29,500 nucleotides of DNA from an uncultured Chlorobiaceae bacterium (lineage in GTDB: Bacteria > Bacteroidota > Chlorobiia > Chlorobiales > Chlorobiaceae). Below the pieces are notes generated by a model. It did no database searches and was not told where the DNA came from. It saw nothing but the letters and a program-made list of their open reading frames with translations. The position numbers and the translations under genes are program-made. The stretch covers positions 1 to 29,500 of the forward strand of contig CAIYWF010000100.1 in assembly GCA_903929845.1 (NCBI GenBank). Direction: 5' to 3'. Below, piece by piece: positions 8,994 to 16,970 of this stretch. The first letter of the stretch is position 1. Each line of letters begins with the position of its first letter.

Positions 8994-11897
8994 ATGAGTC
9001 ATAATACACCTTTTGCTGGACTATCTGATTCCCAGGTACTTGAAAGTCGAAAAAAAAATGGGTCAAATATTCTTACCCCTCCAGAACGTGATCCTCTCTT
9101 GAAATTATTTCTTGAAAAGTTTGAAGATCCCGTTATAAGAATTCTTTTAATTGCAGCTTTTTTTTCATTAGGTATTTCATTTTTTACCCATCATTATGCA
9201 GAAACGGTTGGTATTTTCTGTGCTATATTTTTGGCCGCGTTTGTTGCCTTCTGGTTTGAAATGGATGCAGACAAAAAATTTGATATTCTTAATCAAGTAA
9301 ATGACGATACGTTAGTTAAAGTAACAAGAAACGGGAATGTTTGTGAAGTTCCAAAAAAAGATATTGTTGTCGGAGATATCGTGTTACTTGGAACCGGCGA
9401 AGAGGTGCCTGCTGATGGCGAATTGAAGGAGGCCATCTCACTGCAGATTGATGAATCATGCTTGACTGGCGAACCACTTATTAATAAAACAATTAATCCC
9501 GATCAGTTTAATAATGAAGCAACCTACCCCTCAAATTGGGTGATGCGTGGCACTAAAGTTATGGACGGCCACGCCATGATGGAGGTGCGAAAAGTTGGTG
9601 ATGCAACAGAGTATGGTATGGTTGCCGAGAAATCTACCAAAATAAGTGGAGTAGAAACCCCACTGAACATACAATTAGAGCGCTTGGCAAAATTTATCAG
9701 CGTTGTTGGATTTTCGTTGGCAATTATAACCTTTACAGCATTATTTTTAAAAGACATTTTATTTAAAGGCATCACGTCGCCAGTGCAGCTAACGTCTCTC
9801 AGTATTATTTTGTTGGGTACAATGGTTGGATTGGTTAAAGTTTGGGTTCCAATTTTATATGATGCATTTGATTTACTTGGGATCAAGAAAAACATTCCAA
9901 AACGCATTGATGAGGGTAACTGGTTTATATGGATTGGTTTTGGTATTCTCACCTCTTTTGTCCTATCTGTAATTTTCGCTCTTTTTGGAATAAATCTCTT
10001 AAAACCTGATTCATGGATTAGCCTTGAATTTGCGGGTAGACTTGTTGAGTATTTTATGGTTTCCGTGACACTGATAGTGGTTGCCGTGCCTGAGGGATTG
10101 CCATTGAGCAGCACTTTAAGTCTTGCATTAAGTATGCGCAGGATGTTGAAAACCAATAATTTAGTTCGTAACATGCATGCATGTGAAACAATGGGAGCGA
10201 CAACAGTAATCTGCACAGATAAAACGGGAACGCTCACTCAAAATCAGATGCAAGTTGATATTCCGAATTTTTTTAGTTTAAAAGAAAATATTTTACTTAA
10301 CGATTTAACAAGCAACCTTGTAAAGGAAAGTATTGCTGTAAATTCTACAGCCTACCTTGATTTCACAGATCCGCTTCATATTAAATCAATTGGTAATCCC
10401 ACTGAAGCCGCAATGTTGCTCTGGCTTCATAAAATGAATATTAATTATATCGATATACGCGAAAATGTACAAATTCTTGAACAATTGACTTTTTCCACAG
10501 AGCGGAAATATATGGCAACTCTTGCCTATTCCTCTCTTCTCGACAAAAAAGTACTCTATGTTAAAGGTGCTCCCGAAATAGTTTTATCTAATTGTGTAAA
10601 TGTCCAATATGACTTGGAATTTAAATCTGTTGATGAATCAAAACCTGTAATTGAGCAGTTACTCACAACGTACCAGAATCGCGCGATGCGAACACTGGGT
10701 TTTGCTTATGAAATCATAGACGATTCCATTAACCGGTTTGAAAGTGGAAAACTCGTTAACACGAATTTAACGTATTTAGGTATTGTGGCAATCTCTGACC
10801 CTCTCAGGCCAGAAGTACCTGATGCCGTGAGGAGATGCATGAACGCTGGCATTGACGTTAAAATTGTCACTGGTGACACTATAGGCACAGCAATAGAGAT
10901 TGGACGGCAGATTGGTATCTGGAATGAGAGTGACGAATCAAGCAATATCATCACTGGCACTGAATTTGGCGCTCTTAGTGACGAAGATGCTCTCCAACGG
11001 GTTAAGCACCTGAAAATTATGTGCCGTGCAAGACCAACGGATAAACAACGTCTGGTTCAACTCTTGCAGCTAAACGGTTCTGTGGTTGCCGTGACCGGTG
11101 ATGGAACTAATGATGCGCCGGCATTAAACTTTGCTCACGTCGGATTGTCGATGGGGTCAGGCACTTCGGTTGCCAAGGAGGCAAGTGATATTACGTTGCT
11201 TGATGATTCATTTAACAGTATAGCCACTGCTGTCATGTGGGGACGCTCTGTTTATCACAATATTCAACGTTTTATTTTATTTCAGTTGACTATTAATGTA
11301 GCCGCTCTCACTATTGTTTTTCTGGGCTCAATTTTCGGTCAGGAACTACCATTGACCGTTATACAAATGTTATGGATTAATCTTATAATGGATACGTTTG
11401 CAGCAGGGGCATTAGCATCCTTGCCTCCTGAAAATAGAGTTATGGAGGATAAACCACGAAAAAATGATGATTTTATCATTACTCCAGAAATGCGGTTTTC
11501 TATATTATCTGTTGGCTTTATTTTTGTTGCACTATTACTTGGTACGCTCTTTTTCTTTACGGAAAAAAATGGAAGTATCAGCCCTTATAATCTTTCCATG
11601 TTTTTTACGATATTTGTGATGCTGCAATTTTGGAACATGTTCAATGCCAAAGCTTTTGGTACAGGAAAATCGGCCTTCAGTGGCCTGTCCAAAAGTGTGG
11701 GTTTCATTATCGTCGCGTTTATAATATTACTTGGTCAGTTCCTTATAGTTCAGTTTGGCGGAGATGTTTTTAGAACAGTTCCCTTGACCTTCATGGATTG
11801 GGCAATAATCATTGCATCAACATCGTTAACTCTTTGGATAGGAGAGGTTGTCCGCTTAATAAAACGAACCACCAGGCAGGCCAGCAGCCCTTCCTGA
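8994..11897 (+). CDS. Cation-transporting P-type ATPase, calcium (PMCA/type II) type
   Basis: A 967-residue type II P-type ATPase, most likely exporting Ca2+. Two membrane helices (about 46-88) precede the actuator domain, whose T-G-E loop ends at Glu160 with proline where most members have serine. Asp409 in D-K-T-G-T-L-T is the phosphorylated residue, K-G-A-P-E binds nucleotide, and Asp703 in G-D-G-T-N-D-A-P is in the hinge. P-E-G-L-P-L in M4 is the type II cation-site signature. Six C-terminal helices follow. Between M3 (about 238-260) and M4 (about 350) lies an insert of about 90 residues with two more hydrophobic segments, much longer than the usual M3-M4 loop. The gene uses more A/T-ending codons than its neighbours, hinting at a separate origin. 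It appears to stand alone. Confidence 0.88.
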   Translation: MSHNTPFAGLSDSQVLESRKKNGSNILTPPERDPLLKLFLEKFEDPVIRILLIAAFFSLGISFFTHHYAETVGIFCAIFLAAFVAFWFEMDADKKFDILNQVNDDTLVKVTRNGNVCEVPKKDIVVGDIVLLGTGEEVPADGELKEAISLQIDESCLTGEPLINKTINPDQFNNEATYPSNWVMRGTKVMDGHAMMEVRKVGDATEYGMVAEKSTKISGVETPLNIQLERLAKFISVVGFSLAIITFTALFLKDILFKGITSPVQLTSLSIILLGTMVGLVKVWVPILYDAFDLLGIKKNIPKRIDEGNWFIWIGFGILTSFVLSVIFALFGINLLKPDSWISLEFAGRLVEYFMVSVTLIVVAVPEGLPLSSTLSLALSMRRMLKTNNLVRNMHACETMGATTVICTDKTGTLTQNQMQVDIPNFFSLKENILLNDLTSNLVKESIAVNSTAYLDFTDPLHIKSIGNPTEAAMLLWLHKMNINYIDIRENVQILEQLTFSTERKYMATLAYSSLLDKKVLYVKGAPEIVLSNCVNVQYDLEFKSVDESKPVIEQLLTTYQNRAMRTLGFAYEIIDDSINRFESGKLVNTNLTYLGIVAISDPLRPEVPDAVRRCMNAGIDVKIVTGDTIGTAIEIGRQIGIWNESDESSNIITGTEFGALSDEDALQRVKHLKIMCRARPTDKQRLVQLLQLNGSVVAVTGDGTNDAPALNFAHVGLSMGSGTSVAKEASDITLLDDSFNSIATAVMWGRSVYHNIQRFILFQLTINVAALTIVFLGSIFGQELPLTVIQMLWINLIMDTFAAGALASLPPENRVMEDKPRKNDDFIITPEMRFSILSVGFIFVALLLGTLFFFTEKNGSISPYNLSMFFTIFVMLQFWNMFNAKAFGTGKSAFSGLSKSVGFIIVAFIILLGQFLIVQFGGDVFRTVPLTFMDWAIIIASTSLTLWIGEVVRLIKRTTRQASSPS

Positions 11898-11942
11898 CCA
11901 ATCTTGCACCATCAAAAGCTTATTTTTCCATTTGCTCTGTAT

Positions 11943-11970
11943 TTGAAAATGTCTTAACTTGCTATAAAAT
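11943..11970 (+). promoter_or_regulatory. Candidate sigma70-type promoter for csmB
   Basis: TTGAAA (11943-11948), a 16-base spacer and TAAAAT (11965-11970) lie in the 140-base gap after the ATPase gene. This would give csmB its own transcript with a leader of about 60 bases, which suits a highly expressed structural protein. It is a consensus match only. Confidence 0.45.
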
Positions 11971-12037
11971 CCGTAAAAGGTATGTGCAACATTTTAAAAC
12001 ACCTGTTTTCTTATTAACCCTAAAAACAATATAACCT

Positions 12038-12265
12038 ATGTCAAACGGAACAAGCAACGACGTATCAGGCGCCATCAGCAATCTTCTTGATACCCTTGGA
12101 AAACTTGCCCAGCAGCAGGTTGAGCTTTTGAACAGTGGAATCAAGAGTGCTGCACAGCTTGCAGAGCCTCTTGGTAAAACTGCTACTGATCTTGTTGGGA
12201 ATGTCATCTCCGCTCTTAACCAGATCTTGCAGAGCGTCTCTTCTGCTATTGCACCCAAAAAGTAA
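12038..12265 (+). CDS. csmB: Chlorosome envelope protein B
   Basis: A 75-residue protein of the CsmB/CsmF chlorosome envelope family. These proteins sit in the lipid-protein monolayer around the bacteriochlorophyll-filled chlorosome of green sulfur bacteria. The sequence starts M-S-N-G-T-S-N-D-V-S-G-A-I, has an amphipathic middle rich in Gln and Leu, a conserved P-L-G-K-T-A-T-D-L-V-G-N-V segment (about 48-60), and ends S-S-A-I-A-P-K-K. No signal peptide is expected, since chlorosome proteins assemble from the cytoplasm. The B rather than F paralogue is chosen from the N-terminus and from remembered family sequence, so the letter is less certain than the family. A likely own promoter and a strong terminator flank the gene, pointing to a monocistronic, highly expressed unit. 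No classical Shine-Dalgarno sequence is present. Confidence 0.8.
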   Translation: MSNGTSNDVSGAISNLLDTLGKLAQQQVELLNSGIKSAAQLAEPLGKTATDLVGNVISALNQILQSVSSAIAPKK

Positions 12266-12282
12266 GTGTGACGTTTTTTTAC

Positions 12283-12323
12283 AAAAAAGCACCTTATGCG
12301 TAAAGTATAGGGTGCTTTTTTTT
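12283..12323 (+). terminator. Intrinsic terminator after csmB
   Basis: AAAAAAGCACC (12283-12293) pairs with GGTGCTTTTTT (12311-12321) around a 17-base loop, followed by further T residues. The stem with its U-tract is a classic Rho-independent terminator 17 bases after the csmB stop, and it separates csmB from the kinase gene downstream. Confidence 0.85.
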
Positions 12324-12383
12324 CTATTCTATGCTCTGAAGATTATTTCTTCTCTTGAAACGAGACCGACAGGATGTTGTTGT

Positions 12384-13388
12384 ATGACCATCAAGGAGAA
12401 TATCACCGCTCTTTTCAATACCTGTTGCGGCCAACCCCTTTCCATTACAAAAATACAGGGCGATGCTTCAAGTCGTCAGTATTTCAGGATTATCGGGACG
12501 ACTAACGCCTCTGTAGCCTGTTATGATCCGGCATTTGAATCATCAACAGCGATTGACTACCCTTTTCTGGTCATGCACGAACTCTTGTCGAGGCATGATA
12601 TTCCGGTGCCAGCAGTCAAGGCCATTGATGCCGAAAAAGGGCTCCTGCTTCTTGAGGATTGCGGAGAGCTGCTGCTGCAGAACCTCTTCGAGTCACAAAA
12701 AAAGCAGACGATCCCTGTCTTGTACCGGGAGATCATTGATATCCTTGTACAACTTCAGACTATTGGTGGGGAAAAAACAAATATCCCGTTCAGCAGAAGT
12801 TTTGACAAGGAAATACTCATGTTCGAGTTTGATTTTTTTATTGAGCACGGTCTGCTCGACTACTTTGCATCAGCTTTCGACCTAAAACTAATCGGCATGT
12901 TACGCCATGAGTTTGAAGCCATTGCAGAGTTTCTTGTCAAGCCCCGGGACTTTGTGCTGAACCATCGGGATTTTCACAGCCGGAATATTCTTGTTTACAA
13001 GGACAAACCGGTGATTATTGACTTTCAGGATGCTCGTATGGGCCTGCCGCAATATGATGCTGTTTCCCTGATAAAGGACTCTTATATCAAGCTTGACCCT
13101 TTACTGACCGAAGAGTTGAAAGCACATCACTATAATGCTCTTCGCAGTCACGATCTGAGTACCATGAGTTTCGACGAATACCTTTTTTATTTTGATCTTA
13201 TGGCCTTTCAACGAAATATCAAGGCCATTGGAACCTTCTGTTACCAGACCAGAGTAAAAAAAAGCAATGCCTTCGAACACTCTATTGCACCAACACTCGC
13301 CTATCTTCCTGATTATATCGACGCAAGAACAGAACTGAAGATTGCGGGGGAAATCTTGCGCCCTCTTCTTGATGGAGCAACATCATGA
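12384..13388 (+). CDS. amgK: N-acetylmuramate/N-acetylglucosamine anomeric kinase, AmgK-like
   Basis: A 334-residue aminoglycoside-phosphotransferase-fold kinase. AmgK phosphorylates MurNAc (and GlcNAc) at the anomeric hydroxyl, giving MurNAc-1-phosphate for the MurU recycling route. The catalytic loop H-R-D-F-H-S-R-N carries His194 and the base Asp196. Asp213 in I-I-D-F-Q-D-A-R-M-G, followed by Y-D-A-V-S-L-I-K-D, matches the AmgK-type Mg2+-binding segment closely. The ATG at 12384 is chosen because AGGA precedes it by 9 bases; the open frame continues upstream to 12135, but that part overlaps csmB and its terminator. The stop overlaps the next start (ATGA at 13385), so the pair is translationally coupled. 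A generic sugar or choline kinase is the alternative, made less likely by the downstream partner. Confidence 0.78.
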   Translation: MTIKENITALFNTCCGQPLSITKIQGDASSRQYFRIIGTTNASVACYDPAFESSTAIDYPFLVMHELLSRHDIPVPAVKAIDAEKGLLLLEDCGELLLQNLFESQKKQTIPVLYREIIDILVQLQTIGGEKTNIPFSRSFDKEILMFEFDFFIEHGLLDYFASAFDLKLIGMLRHEFEAIAEFLVKPRDFVLNHRDFHSRNILVYKDKPVIIDFQDARMGLPQYDAVSLIKDSYIKLDPLLTEELKAHHYNALRSHDLSTMSFDEYLFYFDLMAFQRNIKAIGTFCYQTRVKKSNAFEHSIAPTLAYLPDYIDARTELKIAGEILRPLLDGATS

Positions 13389-14341
13389 AAGCATTTGTCC
13401 TAGCCGCAGGCCTCGGCACCCGTCTGCGCCCCTTGACCGATCATATCCCGAAACCACTGATTCCGATTCTCAATATTCCCTCTCTTTTCTATACGTTATG
13501 TTTGTTGAAGCAAGCCGGAATCCGGGAGATTATTTGCAACATCCACTCTCATGCCGATGCAATCAAAAAATTTATTAATGCGAGTGATCTTCCTGGACTG
13601 GATATCTCATTTTCGGAAGAGCCAGTAATTCTCGGAACAGGGGGCGGCCTGAAAAAATGCGAAAATCTACTCGGTTCGGATGAGTTTCTTCTGGTTAACA
13701 GCGACATTGTTACCGATATTAACTTTACAGCGCTTCTTCAGCATCATAAAAAATCTGGTCTTCCAGGCACCCTGACCCTGTATGAAACACCAGATGCCTC
13801 TTCTATCGGTTTCATCGGCGTAGAAAACGGCTTGATCAAAGATTTCAAAAACCAACGACATACCGGCCTCGTCTCCTCATTCATTTATACAGGTACGGCG
13901 GTTCTCAGTCCTGACATCTTCCGTTTTATGAAAGCAGAGTTTTCAGGAATTGTCGATACAGGATTTACAGGACTTATCGATAACGGTGGCCTCAGCTACT
14001 ACCAGCATAAAGGATTATGGATGGATATCGGCACCATGCAAAGTTACTGGCATGCAAATATCAATGCGGCATCTGCCATTAACAATCTCGCCACGACAAT
14101 GACCCATACGATAGGAATGCACCCGCATGCGATCTCTCCAGAAGCCTTCATCAGCTCTAATGCTGAGATTTCAGGCTCAGTCATCGGAAAAGGTTGCCGC
14201 ATCGGAGAACATTGTACCATCAGGAATTCAGTGCTTCTGCCGGGAGTAGAGGTGAAAGCAGGAAGAACTCTTGTCAATGCCATTGTCGATCCCTACAGTA
14301 CAACAGTCATCGAAGAACCGAAATACGAGAAAAAGAACTGA
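13385..14341 (+). CDS. murU: Sugar-1-phosphate nucleotidyltransferase, MurU-like, with C-terminal hexapeptide-repeat extension
   Basis: A 318-residue NTP transferase. The signature G-L-G-T-R-L-R-P-L-T (about 9-18) with P-K-P-L (about 23-26) is the nucleotide-binding site; G-T-G-G-G-L (about 85-90) and N-S-D-I (about 105-108) complete the active site. In the proposed pathway it would join UTP and MurNAc-1-phosphate to UDP-MurNAc. From about 240 the chain continues with hexapeptide-like turns (S-N-A-E-I-S-G-S-V-I-G-K-G-C-R-I-G) that suggest a left-handed beta-helix. Pseudomonas MurU is shorter, about 220 residues, and lacks this. By domain layout alone it could also be a mannose-1-phosphate guanylyltransferase; the AmgK and NamZ neighbours favour MurU. 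It overlaps the kinase by 4 bases and the next gene by 1. Confidence 0.72.
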   Translation: MKAFVLAAGLGTRLRPLTDHIPKPLIPILNIPSLFYTLCLLKQAGIREIICNIHSHADAIKKFINASDLPGLDISFSEEPVILGTGGGLKKCENLLGSDEFLLVNSDIVTDINFTALLQHHKKSGLPGTLTLYETPDASSIGFIGVENGLIKDFKNQRHTGLVSSFIYTGTAVLSPDIFRFMKAEFSGIVDTGFTGLIDNGGLSYYQHKGLWMDIGTMQSYWHANINAASAINNLATTMTHTIGMHPHAISPEAFISSNAEISGSVIGKGCRIGEHCTIRNSVLLPGVEVKAGRTLVNAIVDPYSTTVIEEPKYEKKN

Positions 14342-15507
14342 TGGTAGCAACAGGTCTCGACATCCTGCTCAGGAATACTGAGAGCATACGACACAGAAAT
14401 ATTGGACTGATTGTCAATCAAACATCCGTTACCCCTGATCTGAAATACTCATGGAACGTGCTGAAAGAGAAAGGTCTTCATATACAAAAGATTTTTTCTC
14501 CCGAACACGGTCTCTTCGCTACCGAACAGGATCAGATCGCCATCGGGCATCAGCTGGAACTTGGCTGTAACGTGATCAGTCTTTACGGTGATTCTGCAAA
14601 GACACTTATTCCAGACAAAGCTGTACTCGAAAATCTTGACCTTATCCTCTTCGATATTCAGGATGTAGGCTCTCGCTACTACACCTATATAAATACACTG
14701 GCACTATTTATGGAAGCCGTTTCGGGCAGGGACATAGAAATTATGGTGCTCGACCGCCCGAATCCTCTTGGAGGGGCCATTGTCGAAGGACCTCTTCTCG
14801 ACTTGGCATTCAGTTCATTTGTCGGCATTTTCCCGATACCGGTACGGCACGGCATGACGGCAGGAGAGTTGGCTCTTTTCTACCGTGACTTCAAGAAACT
14901 TGACGTCAACCTCAGCGTCATCTCGATGAAAGGCTGGCAACGCTCCATGCTCTTCCATGAAACAGGACTTCCCTGGATTCCTCCATCACCGAACATGCCC
15001 ACCTTTGCCATGGCAGAGGTTTATCCAGGCATGTGCCTGTTTGAGGGGCTTAATGTTTCTGAAGGAAGAGGAACAACCACCCCATTTCAGCTTTCCGGGG
15101 CGCCATTTATAAAACCGTACGACCTTGCTGAACGCTGCTCTTCATACCAAATCGAAGGGGTTCTCTTTCGTCCGGTATGGTTCAAACCGACGTTTCACAA
15201 GTTCTGTGGAGAGGTTATCGGCGGTATCTGGCTGCAGGTCACCGATCACTTCCTCTTCAAATCGTTCGCCACCGGGGTTGCCATGACTACTGCCCTCCAT
15301 GAGCTCTATCCCGAGCAACTGCAGTTCTTGGGTGGTGTGTATGAATTCAACGATACCATTCCGGCCTATGATCTTCTTGCAGGAAACAGCAGCATCCGCA
15401 CCGCCATACTGAACAATTGCAATACCAGCGATATTCTTGCATCATGGGAGCATGAAGAGGCTGAATTCTATGACATAAAATCGGAATTTCACCTGTACGA
15501 ACTATAA
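14341..15507 (+). CDS. namZ: Exo-beta-N-acetylmuramidase, NamZ (DUF1343) family
   Basis: A 388-residue DUF1343 protein. The characterised member, Bacillus subtilis NamZ (YbbC), removes MurNAc from the non-reducing end of peptidoglycan fragments. Conserved features: F-S-P-E-H-G-L-F with Glu55 and His56, F-D-I-Q-D-V-G-S-R-Y-Y-T-Y, L-D-R-P-N-P-L-G-G, the P-S-P-N-M-P-T segment and E-G-L-N-V-S-E-G-R-G-T-T. The ATG at 14341 overlaps the murU stop (TGATG). The frame stays open upstream to 14194, but that part is the shifted reading of murU and not a credible N-terminus. From this start there is no signal peptide, so the enzyme would be cytoplasmic, unlike exported relatives. It would supply MurNAc directly to AmgK. 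Confidence 0.85.
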   Translation: MVATGLDILLRNTESIRHRNIGLIVNQTSVTPDLKYSWNVLKEKGLHIQKIFSPEHGLFATEQDQIAIGHQLELGCNVISLYGDSAKTLIPDKAVLENLDLILFDIQDVGSRYYTYINTLALFMEAVSGRDIEIMVLDRPNPLGGAIVEGPLLDLAFSSFVGIFPIPVRHGMTAGELALFYRDFKKLDVNLSVISMKGWQRSMLFHETGLPWIPPSPNMPTFAMAEVYPGMCLFEGLNVSEGRGTTTPFQLSGAPFIKPYDLAERCSSYQIEGVLFRPVWFKPTFHKFCGEVIGGIWLQVTDHFLFKSFATGVAMTTALHELYPEQLQFLGGVYEFNDTIPAYDLLAGNSSIRTAILNNCNTSDILASWEHEEAEFYDIKSEFHLYEL

Positions 15508-15520
15508 ATTGTTGTACTCC

Positions 15521-16945
15521 ATGCAGCCCATTGACCTTGCCATCATTATTCTCTTTCTGGTCGGAAATACACTCTTCGGGCTCTGGCATGGAAAAAGCAA
15601 CAAAAACAGCAACGACTATTTCCTCGGAAATCATAATCTTCCATGGATTGTCGCAATGCTCTCTATTGTCGCCTCGGAAACATCAGTACTGACCTTTGTC
15701 AGTGTTCCAGGTCTTGCCTACCGGGGTGACTGGAGTTTCCTGCAACTGGCTATGGGCTATATTATTGGACGAATTCTTGTCAGTGCCATTCTCCTTCCCA
15801 TGTATTTCAAACACGGTGTGAGTTCTATTTATGAAATCATAGGCATCCGTTTTGGAACAGGTATGCAAAAAGTGGCCGCTCTGGTTTTTCTTGTTACCAG
15901 AACGCTTGGGGATGCCATCAGGTTTCTGGCCGCTGGCGTGGTTGTGCAGGTTGTCACGGGCTGGTCGCTTCCGCTCTCGGTAATGATTATCGGCATTGTC
16001 ACCCTTGTCTATACCCTGTCAGGCGGCATCAAAGCAGTTGTCTGGCTCGAAAGTTTTCAATTCAGCCTTTATCTTTTGGGCGGAGTTCTCTCCATTGTAT
16101 TTCTTCTTCACAGCATAGATAAAGGTCTACCGGAGATACTAACCTCGCTTTCCAGTTCCGGCAAACTAAACATTATCAATACCGATCCTCATTTTTTAAC
16201 CAATCCTCTCACCTTTTTCAGCGCAGTTATCGGCGGCATTCTGCTCTCCCTCTCATCGCATGGGGTCGACTACATGATGGTACAGCGGGTACTCGGCTGC
16301 AAGAATCTCAGTTTAGCGAGAAAAGCAATGATTGGCAGTGGTTTTTTTGTCTTTTTTCAGTTTTCTGTTTTTCTTCTTGCAGGCTCCCTGATTTCCGTTT
16401 TCATGCATGGAGTTCCCATGGAAAAAGATCGGGAATTTGCCTTTTTTATTGTTCACCATCTTCCTGCCGGACTGAAAGGATTATTGATTGCAGGAGTCTT
16501 ATCAGCAGCCATGTCAACCCACAGCTCAGCCATCAATGCCCTCGCCTCTTCAACCGTCAACGACATTCTGGGCGGAACAGCATCTCTTGGCTTTTCAAGG
16601 AGTATCAGTTTCATCTGGGCGATCGTGCTTATCATTATTGCCCTCATGTTTGACGCAGGCAACAAGGCTATTGTCATGGTTGGCCTTGAAATCGCCTCTT
16701 TTACTAATGGAGGCCTTCTGGGACTCTTTCTTGTATCAAAAAGCAAACGCAACTTTCATTCAGCAAGTCTGGCCACTGGTCTCGTCGCAAGCATGGCCAT
16801 TGTCTTCGTGCTGAAACATTTCGGACTTGCCTGGACATGGTATATCTTTGTGTCCGTTATGATCAACATCATCATTGTCTTCATCACCGATATTGTCATC
16901 AAATCAATCGCTCCAGCACACCGTATCTCTGACAAACAGTTCTGA
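15521..16945 (+). CDS. Sodium:solute symporter, candidate MurNAc transporter
   Basis: A 474-residue integral membrane protein of the sodium:solute symporter (SSS/SSF) family with about 13 hydrophobic helices. Family marks include the early S-N-D-Y-F-L-G segment, the second helix with S-E-T-S-V-L-T-F-V-S-V-P, and A-A-M-S-T-H-S-S-A-I-N-A-L-A-S in the middle, which matches the Na2-site helix. ATG at 15521 is preferred; a TTG at 15509, two bases after the namZ stop, would add four residues. Neither has a clear Shine-Dalgarno sequence. A relative in Tannerella forsythia, MurT, is reported as a MurNAc importer and also lies near a DUF1343 gene. By that parallel and its place in this unit it probably imports MurNAc or a related cell-wall sugar; substrate is inference. 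Confidence 0.85.
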   Translation: MQPIDLAIIILFLVGNTLFGLWHGKSNKNSNDYFLGNHNLPWIVAMLSIVASETSVLTFVSVPGLAYRGDWSFLQLAMGYIIGRILVSAILLPMYFKHGVSSIYEIIGIRFGTGMQKVAALVFLVTRTLGDAIRFLAAGVVVQVVTGWSLPLSVMIIGIVTLVYTLSGGIKAVVWLESFQFSLYLLGGVLSIVFLLHSIDKGLPEILTSLSSSGKLNIINTDPHFLTNPLTFFSAVIGGILLSLSSHGVDYMMVQRVLGCKNLSLARKAMIGSGFFVFFQFSVFLLAGSLISVFMHGVPMEKDREFAFFIVHHLPAGLKGLLIAGVLSAAMSTHSSAINALASSTVNDILGGTASLGFSRSISFIWAIVLIIIALMFDAGNKAIVMVGLEIASFTNGGLLGLFLVSKSKRNFHSASLATGLVASMAIVFVLKHFGLAWTWYIFVSVMINIIIVFITDIVIKSIAPAHRISDKQF

Positions 16946-16970
16946 AAAGTCTAAATTACTATAGCGCATC

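Noticed and set aside
9524..10237. 237-codon minus-strand open frame inside the P-type ATPase gene
   Set aside because: Shadow of the ATPase coding strand, which carries all family motifs in this stretch.
12135..12383. Upstream extension of the AmgK frame
   Set aside because: It overlaps csmB and its terminator, and the ATG at 12384 has a good ribosome-binding site and gives the normal kinase N-terminus.
14194..14340. Upstream extension of the NamZ frame, considered as a possible signal peptide
   Set aside because: It is an out-of-frame reading of murU, rich in Arg, Ser and Cys, with no hydrophobic core.
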